A stretch of DNA of 64,000 bases from Mesorhizobium australicum (GCF_900177325.1 NZ_FXBL01000004.1:806001-870000), one strand, 5' to 3'. Shown: positions 1 to 8,699, counted from the first letter of the stretch. Numbers and translations: made by a program. The notes: a model not told the origin generated them from the sequence alone.

Positions 1-194
1 ACGTGGCGGATCTTATCTGGTCGGTGCCGGAGATCGTCTCGATCCTGTCCCGCGCGGTGCGGCTGCTTCCGGGCGATCTCGTCTATACCGGGACGCCGGC
101 CGGCGTCGGTGCCTTGGTGCCGGGCGACGTCTGCGTGATCGAGATCGACGGGCTCGGCAAGCTGACGACGACGATCGGTGAGCCGGCAAAATGA
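1..194 (+). CDS. FAH-family hydrolase, C-terminal part (probable fumarylpyruvate hydrolase)
   Basis: Only the last ~63 residues are in the window; the gene begins upstream and the frame is open to the left edge. The motif GTPAGVG followed by a V-PGD segment is the characteristic C-terminal part of the fumarylacetoacetate hydrolase fold, a cytosolic Mg-dependent C-C bond hydrolase family. Because a zeta-class GST, a gentisate dioxygenase and a second maleylpyruvate isomerase follow, the expected reaction is fumarylpyruvate to fumarate plus pyruvate, the last gentisate step. That substrate is inferred from context. The stop overlaps the next start by 4 nt (ATGA), implying translational coupling. 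Confidence 0.85.
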   Translation, partial: VADLIWSVPEIVSILSRAVRLLPGDLVYTGTPAGVGALVPGDVCVIEIDGLGKLTTTIGEPAK

Positions 195-841
195 CCGGTC
201 TCGTCCTGCACAACTACTTCCGGTCCTCGACGTCGACGCGGCTGCGCGCCGCGCTCAACCTCAAGGGGCTGACATACGACTATGTCGCCCACCATTTGAG
301 GAAAGGCGAGCATCGCAGCGCGGACTATCTCGCCCTCAACCCGCAGGGGCTGGTGCCGGCGCTGGTGCTGGAAGACGGAACGGTGCTGACCCAGTCGCTC
401 GCGATTATCGAATATCTCGACGAGACGGTTCCCGAGCCGCCCCTGCTGCCCGCGACGGCCGTCGACCGGGCGCGGGTCAGGTCGCTCGCCTATGCGATCG
501 CCTGCGAGATCCATCCGGTCAACAACCTGCGGGTGCTCGGCTATCTGAAGTCGGCCTTCGGAGCCGACGACGAGGCAAGCGCGGTCTGGTTCAGGCATTG
601 GGTCGACGAGACCTTCGTTCCGCTGGAGAAGATGCTGGCCGGCGATCCGAGGACCCGACGCTTCTGCCATGGCGACACGCCCGGGCTGGCTGATGTGTGC
701 CTCTACGCACAGGTGCTGAACAACCGGCGCTTCAAGGTCGACATGACGCCCTATCCGACGATCGGCCGCATCTTCGACGCATGCGCGGCGTTGCCGCAAT
801 TCGCGCAGGCCGCGCCCGAGAACCAGCCCGACGCGGAGTGA
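191..841 (+). CDS. Zeta-class glutathione S-transferase, probable maleylpyruvate isomerase
   Basis: 216 residues, the usual length for maleylacetoacetate/maleylpyruvate isomerases. The N-terminal thioredoxin-like domain carries the zeta-class motif SSTSTR at about residues 12-17, whose serine activates glutathione, and NPQGLVPAL plus TQSLAIIEYLDE form the glutathione site. The C-terminal helical domain has the family pattern GDTPGLADVCLYAQ. These cytosolic enzymes perform glutathione-dependent cis-trans isomerisation of maleylpyruvate or maleylacetoacetate. With gentisate dioxygenase at 1397 and the FAH-family hydrolase overlapping upstream, maleylpyruvate is the likelier substrate. A second, unrelated isomerase type lies at 2522. 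Confidence 0.9.
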   Translation: MTGLVLHNYFRSSTSTRLRAALNLKGLTYDYVAHHLRKGEHRSADYLALNPQGLVPALVLEDGTVLTQSLAIIEYLDETVPEPPLLPATAVDRARVRSLAYAIACEIHPVNNLRVLGYLKSAFGADDEASAVWFRHWVDETFVPLEKMLAGDPRTRRFCHGDTPGLADVCLYAQVLNNRRFKVDMTPYPTIGRIFDACAALPQFAQAAPENQPDAE

Positions 842-857
842 GGATGGACGAGGCGTG

Positions 858-1358
858 ATGGCGAAGCAGGCGGGTGAACCCAACAACGACGATGTCGCGG
901 CCAGCGAGGATAGCTTCCTCGCCATGCCCGGCCACCTGCTGCGGCGCTGCCACCAGATCGGCGTGGCGGTCTTCCTCGACGAATGCCGCGCGTTCGACCT
1001 CACACCTCTGCAATTCAGCGTGCTGTCGGCACTGGACGGGTTCGGTGCGATGGACCAGGCGCGGCTGGGCGGCGTCACGGCGCTGGATCGCACGACGATC
1101 ATCGTCGTGCTGACGAAGCTGGAAGAGCGGGGTCTCGTGACGCGCGTGCCGTCGAAGAAGGACAAACGCGCCAAGATCGTCGCCATCACCGAAGCGGGAC
1201 GACGCACCCTGGCGGATGTGCTGCCGAGCGCGCTCGAGGCGCAGAAGCGCATGCTCGGGCCCCTGAACGGTCGCGAGCAGGCACAATTGCTTACGCTGCT
1301 GCGGAAGATGGCCGAGGGCAACAACAGCCTGAGCCGCGCGCCGCACAAGCTGCCCTAG
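858..1358 (+). CDS. MarR-family transcriptional regulator
   Basis: About 166 residues with the MarR winged-helix layout: a helical N-terminus with HQIGVAVFLDECRAFDLTP, a recognition region VTALDRTTIIVVLTKLEERGLV, and the wing KDKRAKIVAITEAGR. Such dimeric regulators usually repress aromatic-catabolic operons and are released by the substrate or a CoA ester. It lies inside the gentisate operon, 16 nt after the isomerase and 38 nt before gentisate dioxygenase, so control of this operon is the natural inference. GTG at 855 is an alternative start two codons from the chosen ATG. Confidence 0.85.
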   Translation: MAKQAGEPNNDDVAASEDSFLAMPGHLLRRCHQIGVAVFLDECRAFDLTPLQFSVLSALDGFGAMDQARLGGVTALDRTTIIVVLTKLEERGLVTRVPSKKDKRAKIVAITEAGRRTLADVLPSALEAQKRMLGPLNGREQAQLLTLLRKMAEGNNSLSRAPHKLP

Positions 1359-1396
1359 CCGGTGCGCCATCAACAAAGAACGCGAAGGAGGAGAAG

Positions 1397-2491
1397 ATGA
1401 ACGACGCGGGCCATAGCAATGTGATGAGGCCGGAGGACACTCCGGAACTGCGCCAGCTCTATGCCGACTTCGAGGCCGAGCACCTGAAGCCGCTCTGGAC
1501 GCAGATCGACGACCTGATGCCGGTGGTGCCCAATCCCAAGGCCGTCCCGCATATCTGGAAGTGGTCGAAGCTGTTCCCGTTGGCGGAGCGTTCCGGCGAT
1601 CTTGTGCCGGTCGGGCGGGGCGGCGAGCGGAGGGCGATCGGCCTCGCCAATCCGGGGCTGGGCGGAAAGGCCTACATCAGCCCGACGCTGTGGGCGGCGA
1701 TCCAGTATCTCGGCCCGCGCGAGACCGCGCCCGAACATCGCCACGCGCAGAACGCTTTCCGCTTCGTGGTCGAAGGCGAAGGCGTGTGGACGGTGGTGAA
1801 CGGCGATCCGGTGCGGATGAGCCGCGGCGATCTGCTGCTGACGCCGGGCTGGCATTTCCACGGCCATCACAATGACACCGACAAGCCGATGGCGTGGATC
1901 GACGGGCTCGACATCCCGTTCTCCTATCAGAACGACGTTGGCTTCTTCGAGTTCGGCTCCGACCGTGTCACCGACTACGCCACGCCGCGTTTCTCGCGTG
2001 GCGAGCGGTTGTGGGCGCATCCGGGGCTGAGGCCGCTGTCGGAGCTGAAGGACACGGTGAGTTCGCCGCTCGGCGCCTATCGGTGGGAGTTCACCGACCG
2101 GGCCCTGACGGAACAGCTCCTGCTCGAGGACGAAGGCCAGCCGGCGACGGTCGAGCAAGGCCATGCGGCGGTGCGCTACGTCAACCCGACCACCGGCGGG
2201 GACGTGATGCCGACGATCCGCGCGGAGTTTCATCGCCTGCGGGCGGGAGCCTCCACCCCGCCGCGCCGCGAGGTCGGATCGTCGGTGTTCCAGGTCTTCG
2301 AGGGCAAGGGATCCGTGCTGCTCAACCGGACCGAGACCAAGCTCGACAAGGGCGATCTTTTCGTAGTCCCGTCCTGGGTCGCGTGGTCGCTTCAGGCCGA
2401 GACGCAGTTCGACCTGTTCCGCTTTTCCGACGCGCCGGTGATGGAGCGGCTCGGCTTCGCGCGGACGCAGGTCGAGGAGGCGGCGCGCTAG
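1397..2491 (+). CDS. Gentisate 1,2-dioxygenase (bicupin)
   Basis: 364 residues, typical for the family. It opens gentisate (2,5-dihydroxybenzoate) between C1 and C2 with O2 to give maleylpyruvate, using Fe(II). Two cupin domains are visible. The first carries the likely iron ligands in APEHRHAQNAFRF and GWHFHGHHND. The second, around residues 270-345, contains the GSSVFQVFEGKGSVLLN strand and is degenerate for metal ligands, as is usual. ATG 1397 follows a good AAGGAGGAG ribosome site at 1385-1393. Flanking isomerase and hydrolase genes give a complete gentisate-to-fumarate-plus-pyruvate set. No salicylate or 3-hydroxybenzoate hydroxylase is present here, so the entry substrate is unknown. 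Confidence 0.92.
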   Translation: MNDAGHSNVMRPEDTPELRQLYADFEAEHLKPLWTQIDDLMPVVPNPKAVPHIWKWSKLFPLAERSGDLVPVGRGGERRAIGLANPGLGGKAYISPTLWAAIQYLGPRETAPEHRHAQNAFRFVVEGEGVWTVVNGDPVRMSRGDLLLTPGWHFHGHHNDTDKPMAWIDGLDIPFSYQNDVGFFEFGSDRVTDYATPRFSRGERLWAHPGLRPLSELKDTVSSPLGAYRWEFTDRALTEQLLLEDEGQPATVEQGHAAVRYVNPTTGGDVMPTIRAEFHRLRAGASTPPRREVGSSVFQVFEGKGSVLLNRTETKLDKGDLFVVPSWVAWSLQAETQFDLFRFSDAPVMERLGFARTQVEEAAR

Positions 2492-2521
2492 CCAAACGGC
2501 ATCAGGAACGGGAGGTCCGGC

Positions 2522-3112
2522 ATGACCGATCACGGCGAGGAGGAAGCGCGCGCCCGGCTGCGCGAGAGGCAGGGGAGCGGCGCGCGGTACGATTCGCCCG
2601 CGGCGCCGGCGCGCGACCTGCTATGGGCGCGGCGGGGCACGGCCTATTTTGCCCGCAAGCTGAACGAACTGCCGGACAGCGCGCTCGACGCGCCGTCCCG
2701 CGTCCCCGGCTGGAGCCGGCGTCACGTCGTCGCCCATGTCGGCTACCATGCACGCAGCCTGGCGCGTTTGGCCGAGGCGGCGCGCAACGGGATGGCGGAG
2801 GAGGTATTGGCGGAGCCCGAGAACCAGATCGAGGACGTCGAGTTCGGCGCGACGCTCCCGGCGCACGCGTTGCGCTATCTGTTCCAGCATTCCGAAGTGC
2901 ATCTCAACGTCGAGTGGCGCGACCTGAACGAGACGGGCTGGAAGGCGAGCGTGCGGGCGCTGAACGGCGAACTGGTGCCGGTCGCAAGGACCCCCTGGCT
3001 GCGCGCGCGGGAGATCTGGCTGCGCGCGCTCGACCTCGACAACAAGGGCTCGCCTGCCGACTTCCCGCCGGATTTCGCCGACGCGCTGCGCACCGACGGT
3101 CTCGCCATCTGA
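2522..3112 (+). CDS. DinB/MDMPI-type maleylpyruvate isomerase family protein
   Basis: 196 residues matching the mycothiol-dependent maleylpyruvate isomerase N-terminal (DinB-like four-helix) fold. The signature VPGWSRRHVVAHV lies at residues 61-73 and RAREIWLRALDLDN at 161-173. In the actinobacterial enzyme the metal ligands, as I recall them, are H52, E144 and H148. Here the equivalents at a constant offset of 20 are H72, E164 and R168, so one ligand histidine appears replaced by arginine. The protein follows gentisate dioxygenase by 30 nt with a GGGAGG ribosome site. A maleylpyruvate role is likely by context, but catalysis is doubtful and a glutathione-type isomerase already exists at 191. 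Confidence 0.8.
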   Translation: MTDHGEEEARARLRERQGSGARYDSPAAPARDLLWARRGTAYFARKLNELPDSALDAPSRVPGWSRRHVVAHVGYHARSLARLAEAARNGMAEEVLAEPENQIEDVEFGATLPAHALRYLFQHSEVHLNVEWRDLNETGWKASVRALNGELVPVARTPWLRAREIWLRALDLDNKGSPADFPPDFADALRTDGLAI

Positions 3113-3245
3113 ACGGCAGCCGGCTCGATCCCCGAAGAGCGCACAGGCGCAACAACGGAGGCGTTGCCCGGCAAAGGCCAGACTTGTCCAGCGCTGTCAC
3201 GGGGCGCATCTGTCCGCGCGACGAACCTACGGAGAGGAGTGCGAC

Positions 3246-3971
3246 ATGTCGGTGAAGAAGTCGGTGGACGGGGTTCTGCGCGATCTGGTGATGGCGAACC
3301 GGATTCTCGCGCGCGAGGGCATCATCGACGACTTCGGCCATGTCAGCGTGCGCCATCCGGAGGATCCGGGCCGCTACTTCCTGTCGCGCTCGCGCAGCCC
3401 CGAGATCGTGACCATGGACGACATCGTCGAGTTCACCCTCGACGGCGAGCCGGTGCGGCCGGAAAAGCGCAACCTCTACAAGGAACGCGCGCTCCACGGC
3501 ACGATCTACATGGCGCGGCCGGATGTGCAGGCGGTGGCGCACCACCATGCGCGTTCGATCCTTCCCTTCACCATCACCGACCTGCGCCTTAGGCCCGTGT
3601 TCCACATGGCCTCGGTCATCGGCGCGGAAGTGCCCAAGTGGGACAGCCAGGCCGAGTTCGGCGATACGAACATGCTGGTGGACGATCTTCCGAAGGGACA
3701 CTCCCTGGCCCGTGCGCTGGGCTCCGGCACGACGGCGATCCTGAGGGGGCACGGCTCGGTCTGCGCCGCGCACAGCCTGGCGGCCGTCTGCTTCACGTCG
3801 ATCTATCTTGCCGAGAACGCCAAGGTTCTGCTGGAAACCTTGCCGCATGGCGAGCCGACTTATCTGACACCCGGCGAGGTCGAGCAGACGGCGCAGATGC
3901 TGCTGAGCGACCTGCCGATGGAACGCGCCTGGGCTTACTACACCGCGCGGGCGGGCTTCGCCGGGCTCTGA
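3246..3971 (+). CDS. Class II aldolase/adducin-family protein
   Basis: 241 residues with the zinc-dependent class II aldolase fold (fuculose-phosphate aldolase/RhaD/adducin head). Putative zinc histidines are in VAHHHARS near residue 100, and the later conserved RGHGSV segment lies near 164. Family members do retro-aldol cleavage or decarboxylation of hydroxy/keto acids in the cytosol. Substrate is not predictable. A clear paralogue of identical length lies at 43683 beside an aldehyde dehydrogenase, sharing IDDFGHVS, LSRSRSP and FGDTNMLVD. The gene is last in the gentisate operon direction, 133 nt after the isomerase, and could process a side product of that pathway. Start ATG is preceded by GGAGAGGAG. 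Confidence 0.85.
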   Translation: MSVKKSVDGVLRDLVMANRILAREGIIDDFGHVSVRHPEDPGRYFLSRSRSPEIVTMDDIVEFTLDGEPVRPEKRNLYKERALHGTIYMARPDVQAVAHHHARSILPFTITDLRLRPVFHMASVIGAEVPKWDSQAEFGDTNMLVDDLPKGHSLARALGSGTTAILRGHGSVCAAHSLAAVCFTSIYLAENAKVLLETLPHGEPTYLTPGEVEQTAQMLLSDLPMERAWAYYTARAGFAGL

Positions 3972-3994
3972 CTGTCCCTCCGGTGAGGCAATGA

Positions 3995-4483
3995 TTAGAG
4001 CGTGATGCCGCGATAGCGCCCGCCGAGCGTTGCGAGGGGTGTACGTTCGCTGGTTGCATGGTCCTCGATCCGGCCGATGATGAGTTCCGTGCCCTCGTGG
4101 ATGAAGATTGCGGACACCCGGCAGTCAAGCGCAAGCACCGCCTTGGCGAAGACGGGCGCGCCGGTTGTCATCGTGATCCATTCACCTTCGGCGAAACGAT
4201 CGGCCCCCGACAGGCCGCGACGGCCGCCAAAGATCTCCGCCGTCTCCTCCGCGCCTTCCGGAAGGTAGCTGATCGCGAATGCACCCGACGATTTGATCGT
4301 CTGCAGTGCGCTGGTCGACTGGCCGACGCAGACGAGCATCGATGGCGGAGCCGCGGCCACGTGCGTGGCGGAGAGTGCGAGCAAACCGGCAGGGCCATCC
4401 GATCCTCGCGCCGCCACGACCGGCACGCTCACCGGGCGCGCACCCATCAGCCGCCAGAAGGTTTTTACATCCGGTTCCGCCAT
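3995..4483 (-). CDS. Flavin reductase-like domain protein
   Basis: 162 residues, the size of small FMN-binding split-barrel flavin reductases (HpaC/NTA-monooxygenase component B type). Recognisable segments are an N-terminal PVSVPVVAA strand, the LSATHVAAAPPSMLVCV flavin-loop region, SGAFAISYLPEG, and a C-terminal H-EGTELIIGRIED strand. Such enzymes reduce FMN/FAD with NAD(P)H and hand it to a two-component monooxygenase. It starts 9 nt downstream of the SDR at 4493-5266, so the two form an operon. The partner monooxygenase is not adjacent; the LLM enzyme at 6267 is the nearest candidate on the other strand. Confidence 0.82.
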   Translation of the reverse strand: MAEPDVKTFWRLMGARPVSVPVVAARGSDGPAGLLALSATHVAAAPPSMLVCVGQSTSALQTIKSSGAFAISYLPEGAEETAEIFGGRRGLSGADRFAEGEWITMTTGAPVFAKAVLALDCRVSAIFIHEGTELIIGRIEDHATSERTPLATLGGRYRGITL

Positions 4484-4492
4484 TCCGTTTTC

Positions 4493-5266
4493 CTATCTGA
4501 GATCGTGCGCGGCGATCGACTTGCCGCCGTCGACGGAGATGACCTGCCCGTTGACCCAGCTTGCGGCATCCGAAGCCAGGAAGGCGATGACGGTGGCGAC
4601 TTCCTCCGGCCTGCCCATCCGGCCGAGCGGCGTGCGCCGTATCGTCGCCTCGGCCCAGTCGCTCGGCTTGCCGGGCTCGGCGAGCGCAGCCTCGGTCAGG
4701 ATGGGTCCGGGAGCGACGGCGTTGGTGCGGATGCCGTCGCGCCCGAGCTCCACCGCGAGCTGGCGCGTCAAGCCCGTGAGCCCGGCCTTCAGCGACGCGT
4801 ATGCCGAAAAACCCACCGATCCCTGGATCGCAGCACCCGAGGCGACGTTCACGATCGTGGCGTCGCCGGCCGCCTCGACCGAGCGCTTCAGGGCTGGCAG
4901 GGCGCACTGCACGCAGGCGATCGCACCCTTCAGCCCGACGGCGAGCGTCTTGTCGACATTGTCCTCGCTCAGCTCGCTGAAGGATTCAAAACGCAGATAG
5001 ACGGCGTTGTTGACCAGAGCCCGCAGAGGAGCGCCGGCGAGGAAAAGATCGAAGGCCTTCCCCAAGCCCGGCCGGTCGGTGACATCCGCGACGAGCGGCG
5101 CAACGGACAGACCTTCCGCCTCGAGCCCGGCTGCCGCCTGCCGAACTGCCGTCTCGTCGATGTCGAGGAGCCCGACCCTGAGGCCGGCCTGCGCCATCGA
5201 GCGGGCGGTTTCGAGGCCGATGCCGCGCGCGGCGCCGGTGACGATGGCATGCTGGAGATGAGACAT
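4493..5266 (-). CDS. Short-chain dehydrogenase/reductase (SDR)
   Basis: 257 residues, classical SDR. The nucleotide-binding TGAARGIG motif lies near residue 11, NNAVYL replaces the usual NNAG near 85, and the catalytic serine (VASGAA) with YASLK (Tyr and Lys) follows around 145-165. The C-terminal VNGQVISVDGG pattern is typical of FabG-like NAD(P)-dependent oxidoreductases. Substrate is unknown. It is the first gene of a minus-strand pair with the flavin reductase and is downstream of a MarR-type gene at 5412 that could control it. The pair converges with the gentisate operon. Confidence 0.88.
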   Translation of the reverse strand: MSHLQHAIVTGAARGIGLETARSMAQAGLRVGLLDIDETAVRQAAAGLEAEGLSVAPLVADVTDRPGLGKAFDLFLAGAPLRALVNNAVYLRFESFSELSEDNVDKTLAVGLKGAIACVQCALPALKRSVEAAGDATIVNVASGAAIQGSVGFSAYASLKAGLTGLTRQLAVELGRDGIRTNAVAPGPILTEAALAEPGKPSDWAEATIRRTPLGRMGRPEEVATVIAFLASDAASWVNGQVISVDGGKSIAAHDLR

Positions 5267-5411
5267 GGATTCCGACCAGGCTTACGGTAAATGCTGGCCA
5301 AGGAACTAGGGTGGTTGCTGCACTCTCGGCAATCGCGAGCAAGCGCCGGCGCGCTGTCACGCAAGAAACCCTGCGTTCGTCGCAAACCGCCTCCGGCGAT
5401 GAGCCAAGGCC

Positions 5412-5981
5412 TCAGCTGCGCAACGAGTGCGGCAGGTCTTCCCTGATCAGCTTCGCGACGGTTGCGAGGAATTGTTCCCGCTCCTCCTGGGCGAGCGGGG
5501 CCAGGATGCGCGCCTGCGCAAGGGCCACCTTGTGCTCCAGCCCCGGCAGCAGCTCTTCGCCGGCCGGCTCAAGGAACAACGCTCGCGCCCGGCGGTCGTG
5601 CGCCTGGATGCGCCGGACGATCAGCCCCTTCTTCTCCAGCCGGTCGATGACGCCGCCGATCGTCGCGCGATCGTAGCCGATGACATAGGCCAGCGATCCC
5701 TGGTCGATGCCTGGATAGGCGTGGACCGCCGTCAGCGCGGCATACTGGACTGGGGTAAGGTCGGTTCCTGCGCGCTCAAGCTCTTCTGTCACCAGCGACA
5801 TTGAGGTCTTGTGAAGGCACCAGAACAGATAATTGGGGCTTGAATGCAACAATAGTGGTCCCTTGTCTCCCCCGACCGGGAGAGCCCGTTCCTTTCGGTC
5901 CGGCGTTTCGTCCGCCTGTGGCGACAAGCTTGCGGATTCGGCGGAACGATGAACGCCCTTCGCTCCATTGCTTGCCGTCAT
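5412..5981 (-). CDS. MarR-family transcriptional regulator
   Basis: 189 residues. The MarR core begins near LHSSPNYLFWCLHKT (residues ~46-60) and contains the winged-helix segment IDQGSLAYVIGYDRATIGGVIDRL split by a turn, with the wing HDRRARALFLEP. The first ~45 residues are polar and low in complexity, so the true start could be internal; a TTG at LLHSSP with an upstream AAGGGA is an alternative. MarR proteins of this kind usually respond to aromatic or phenolic ligands. It is divergent from the flavin monooxygenase at 6267 across a 285-nt gap and upstream of the SDR/flavin reductase pair, so either is a plausible target. Confidence 0.82.
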   Translation of the reverse strand: MTASNGAKGVHRSAESASLSPQADETPDRKERALPVGGDKGPLLLHSSPNYLFWCLHKTSMSLVTEELERAGTDLTPVQYAALTAVHAYPGIDQGSLAYVIGYDRATIGGVIDRLEKKGLIVRRIQAHDRRARALFLEPAGEELLPGLEHKVALAQARILAPLAQEEREQFLATVAKLIREDLPHSLRS

Positions 5982-6266
5982 TCGAAACGCCGCTCCTTGA
6001 TCTCGATCAATACCCGACCCGTCCGTCGTCGCGCTCCCGGGCCTCGTTACGCCGGTGTGCCACCACCTTCAACCCTGACACGGCCGAAACGAGCGGCCAT
6101 GGGTTGCATCGATCGCTACCATAACATGCATTCGTTTTGCGCAGGGCATGCAAATGCGTCGTGCCGTTTTTGAGTCCGCGCATGCATTCTTCAGCACCGA
6201 CGCAACGCCGATTGCCCGTTCGCGGAACAGACGAAAGGCTGTCTGCGCAACGTTCACGGTGATCGC
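5982..6266. promoter_or_regulatory. Divergent intergenic region between MarR and LLM monooxygenase genes
   Basis: 285 nt without a credible gene. Between about 6124 and 6190 it carries several GCATGC/ATGCATT-type near-palindromes (ATGCATT at 6126, GCATGCAAATGC near 6146, ATGCATT near 6182). These would suit a dimeric regulator binding between the two divergent promoters. The link to MarR is inference and no promoter hexamers were assigned with confidence. Confidence 0.35.
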
Positions 6267-7577
6267 ATGGCAAAACCCTTCCACCTTGCTTGGTTCATGA
6301 GCTTCTCGGCCGGAGACTGGGAAGGCGCGTTTTCCTCGGGTGGCCAGCCGTGGGACGGGCGCTATTACATCGACCTCGCCCGCCAGATGGAGCTGGCTTG
6401 CCTCGACTTCATTATGATCGAGGACACTCTCCACGTTTCCGACGTCTATGGCGGCAGCGCCGGTGCGACGCTGGGCAATGGCATGTACGCGCCGAAGCAC
6501 GACCCGGCGCCGCTGGCCGCCCTGATGGGCGCTGCGACGTCGAAGATCGGCGTCGTGGCGACGATGTCGACGCTCGGCTATCCGCCTTTTCTTCTCGCAC
6601 GGCTGGCCTCGACCATCGACCATATTGCGGGTGGTCGGTTCGGCTGGAACATCGTCACCAGCAGCGAGGACCGGGCCGCGCAGAACTTCGGCCTGGATGC
6701 GCTGACGCCGCACGAGCAGCGCTACGAGATGGCGGAGGAGTATGTCGACCTCGTCTGCAAGCTGTTCGATTCCTGGGAACCGGGAGCCGTCGTCATGGAT
6801 CGCGACAGGCGTGTCTATGCCGATGCGTCCAAGGTTCACACGGTCGACTTCGAGGGCAAGTTCTACAAGTGCCGCGGACCGCTCAATACCGTGCGTTCGC
6901 CGCAGGGGCGGCCGGTCTTCCTGCAGGCGGGCGCCTCGCCGCGTGGCATTCGCTTCGCCGCAAAGCACGCGGATGCGATCATCGGGATCGCCCGCGGCGT
7001 CGCCGGAATGAAGCGCTATCGCGACACCGTCAGGCAGGCCGCCGAGGAGGAGGGACGCGATCCCGACCACGTCAAGATCATGTTCCTGATCCACCCGACG
7101 ATTGGCGAGACGGACGAGGAAGCCCTGGCCCGGCGGGCGCGGCTCTTGGCCGATCCGGCGTCGGTGCAGCGATCGCTGGCCTCCATGTCGACCTTCACGA
7201 ATATCGACTTCGCCCAGTTCGACCTCGATCAGCCGCTTCCCGACGTCACGACGAACGGCACGCAAGGGTCGCTTGACCGCTTCGCGCAGAAGGGGTCGGG
7301 AAAGACCCTGCGGCAGCTGGCGCTCGCCGAATATGACGAGGCCGCCGATCCGGCCCTCGATTTCGTCGGGTCGCCGGACACGGTGGCCGACAAGATGGCC
7401 GCGGTGATGGAGGAGGTCGGAGGCGACGGCTTCCTCATCAGCCCACCGATGCAGCGAACCTCGCGGCGCGTGTTTGCCGAAATATCGGATGGGCTTGTGC
7501 CTGCGCTCCAGCGGCGAGGCCTCGCCCGCACCTCATACACGCGGCAGACGCTTCGCGAGACGTTGCGGGAATTTTGA
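6267..7577 (+). CDS. LLM-class flavin-dependent monooxygenase (NtaA/SnaA/DszA-type)
   Basis: 436 residues, the length of the NtaA/SnaA/DszA branch of bacterial luciferase-like (LLM) monooxygenases, which use FMNH2 from a separate flavin reductase. The typical N-terminus HLAWFMSF, the ASTIDHIAGGRFGWNIVTS core strand near residues 112-130, and GRPVFLQAGASPRG near 213 are visible. Characterised relatives oxidise nitrilotriacetate, EDTA, dibenzothiophene sulfone or pristinamycin, so an amine- or sulfur-linked substrate is possible but not proven. It heads a tight operon with a four-gene polyamine-type ABC importer and a LuxR regulator, suggesting the imported compound is its substrate. A flavin reductase must come from elsewhere (3995 or 17752). 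Confidence 0.88.
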   Translation: MAKPFHLAWFMSFSAGDWEGAFSSGGQPWDGRYYIDLARQMELACLDFIMIEDTLHVSDVYGGSAGATLGNGMYAPKHDPAPLAALMGAATSKIGVVATMSTLGYPPFLLARLASTIDHIAGGRFGWNIVTSSEDRAAQNFGLDALTPHEQRYEMAEEYVDLVCKLFDSWEPGAVVMDRDRRVYADASKVHTVDFEGKFYKCRGPLNTVRSPQGRPVFLQAGASPRGIRFAAKHADAIIGIARGVAGMKRYRDTVRQAAEEEGRDPDHVKIMFLIHPTIGETDEEALARRARLLADPASVQRSLASMSTFTNIDFAQFDLDQPLPDVTTNGTQGSLDRFAQKGSGKTLRQLALAEYDEAADPALDFVGSPDTVADKMAAVMEEVGGDGFLISPPMQRTSRRVFAEISDGLVPALQRRGLARTSYTRQTLRETLREF

Positions 7578-7601
7578 TGGAACGGACAACGGGGCGAAGC
7601 A

Positions 7602-8663
7602 ATGCTCTCGCTTGACGGGGTGAGCAAATCCTTTGGCGCGCATATCGCGGTCGAGGGGGCGACTTTCGAGGTCAGCCGCGGGGAGACGATTGCTCTTCTC
7701 GGGCCGAGCGGCTGTGGCAAGACGACGACGCTGAGGATGATAGCCGGCTTCCTGAAGCCGGACGGCGGGGCGATCCGCCTGGCAGGCGCCGACATCACGT
7801 CGAGCAAGCCCTACGCGCGGAACATCGGGATCGTGTTCCAGGACTATGCCCTTTTCCCTCATCTGTCCGTCGCGGAAAATGTCGCGTTCGGGCCACGCCA
7901 TCGCGGCGTCGGCAAGGAGGAGACCCGGCAGCGGGTCGAGCGCTACCTGCGGCTCGTCCAGATGTCGGACAAGGCGGCGAACCAGCCCAACGCGCTCTCG
8001 GGCGGGCAGCAGCAGCGTGTCGCGCTGGCGCGTGCGCTGGCGACCGAGCCGGAGATCGTCCTGCTCGACGAACCATTGTCGGCGCTCGACGCCAAGCTGC
8101 GCGAACGGCTTCGCAGCGAGTTGAAGCAGATCCTCGGCGCGGCCGGTGCGACGACCATCATCGTCACGCATGACCAGGAGGAGGCGCTGAGCCTCGCGGA
8201 TCGCGTTCTGGTCATGAATGGCGGCCGTATCATGCAGGACGCCGCACCGCGCGAAATCTACGACCGGCCGGCCAACCGCTTCATCGCCGAGTTCGTCGGC
8301 CGGTCGAACTGGATGAAAGGGGCCGTGACGGAGGACCGAACGGGATTCCGCATGGCCGGCGGGGCACTGGTGCCTCTCGCCGCATCCCTGCCGGCGGGCC
8401 GGCGGGTGTCGGGGTTCATCAGGCCGGAGAAGCTGCGGATTCTGGAAGCTTCCGGAGACACGCCGTCCGGCATGGTCTCGCTGCCGGCCGCCTTCCGCGA
8501 CGCGATCTTTCTCGGCACCGACACGGAGATCACCTGCATGCTCGACACCGGCGACACCGTCGTGGTGCTCGACCGGACAGGTCGTGCCGCGGGCCTTGGC
8601 CGGGGCGACCGCGTGCGCGTCGGATTCCATCCGACGGAGATGGGGTTCGTCGACACCGAATAG
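7602..8663 (+). CDS. ABC transporter ATP-binding protein, spermidine/putrescine type
   Basis: 353 residues. Walker A GPSGCGKTT is at about residue 37-45, the signature LSGGQQQR near 133, Walker B IVLLDEP near 154 and the switch histidine in IVTHDQEEA near 186. The C-terminal ~110 residues form a TOBE-type regulatory domain (GFIRPEKLRI), as in PotA/FbpC importers. It energises the permeases at 9820 and 10689 on the cytoplasmic face of the inner membrane. Spacing of 24 nt from the monooxygenase and 36 nt to the binding protein supports one operon. Substrate is unknown. Confidence 0.92.
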   Translation: MLSLDGVSKSFGAHIAVEGATFEVSRGETIALLGPSGCGKTTTLRMIAGFLKPDGGAIRLAGADITSSKPYARNIGIVFQDYALFPHLSVAENVAFGPRHRGVGKEETRQRVERYLRLVQMSDKAANQPNALSGGQQQRVALARALATEPEIVLLDEPLSALDAKLRERLRSELKQILGAAGATTIIVTHDQEEALSLADRVLVMNGGRIMQDAAPREIYDRPANRFIAEFVGRSNWMKGAVTEDRTGFRMAGGALVPLAASLPAGRRVSGFIRPEKLRILEASGDTPSGMVSLPAAFRDAIFLGTDTEITCMLDTGDTVVVLDRTGRAAGLGRGDRVRVGFHPTEMGFVDTE

Positions 8664-8699
8664 AAACCGGTCGCAACGACCGAAAAGAGGGGAAGTCCA

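Noticed and set aside
983..1396. An extended N-terminus for gentisate dioxygenase
   Set aside because: The extension would run through the MarR gene. ATG 1397 has AAGGAGGAG upstream and matches the family length.
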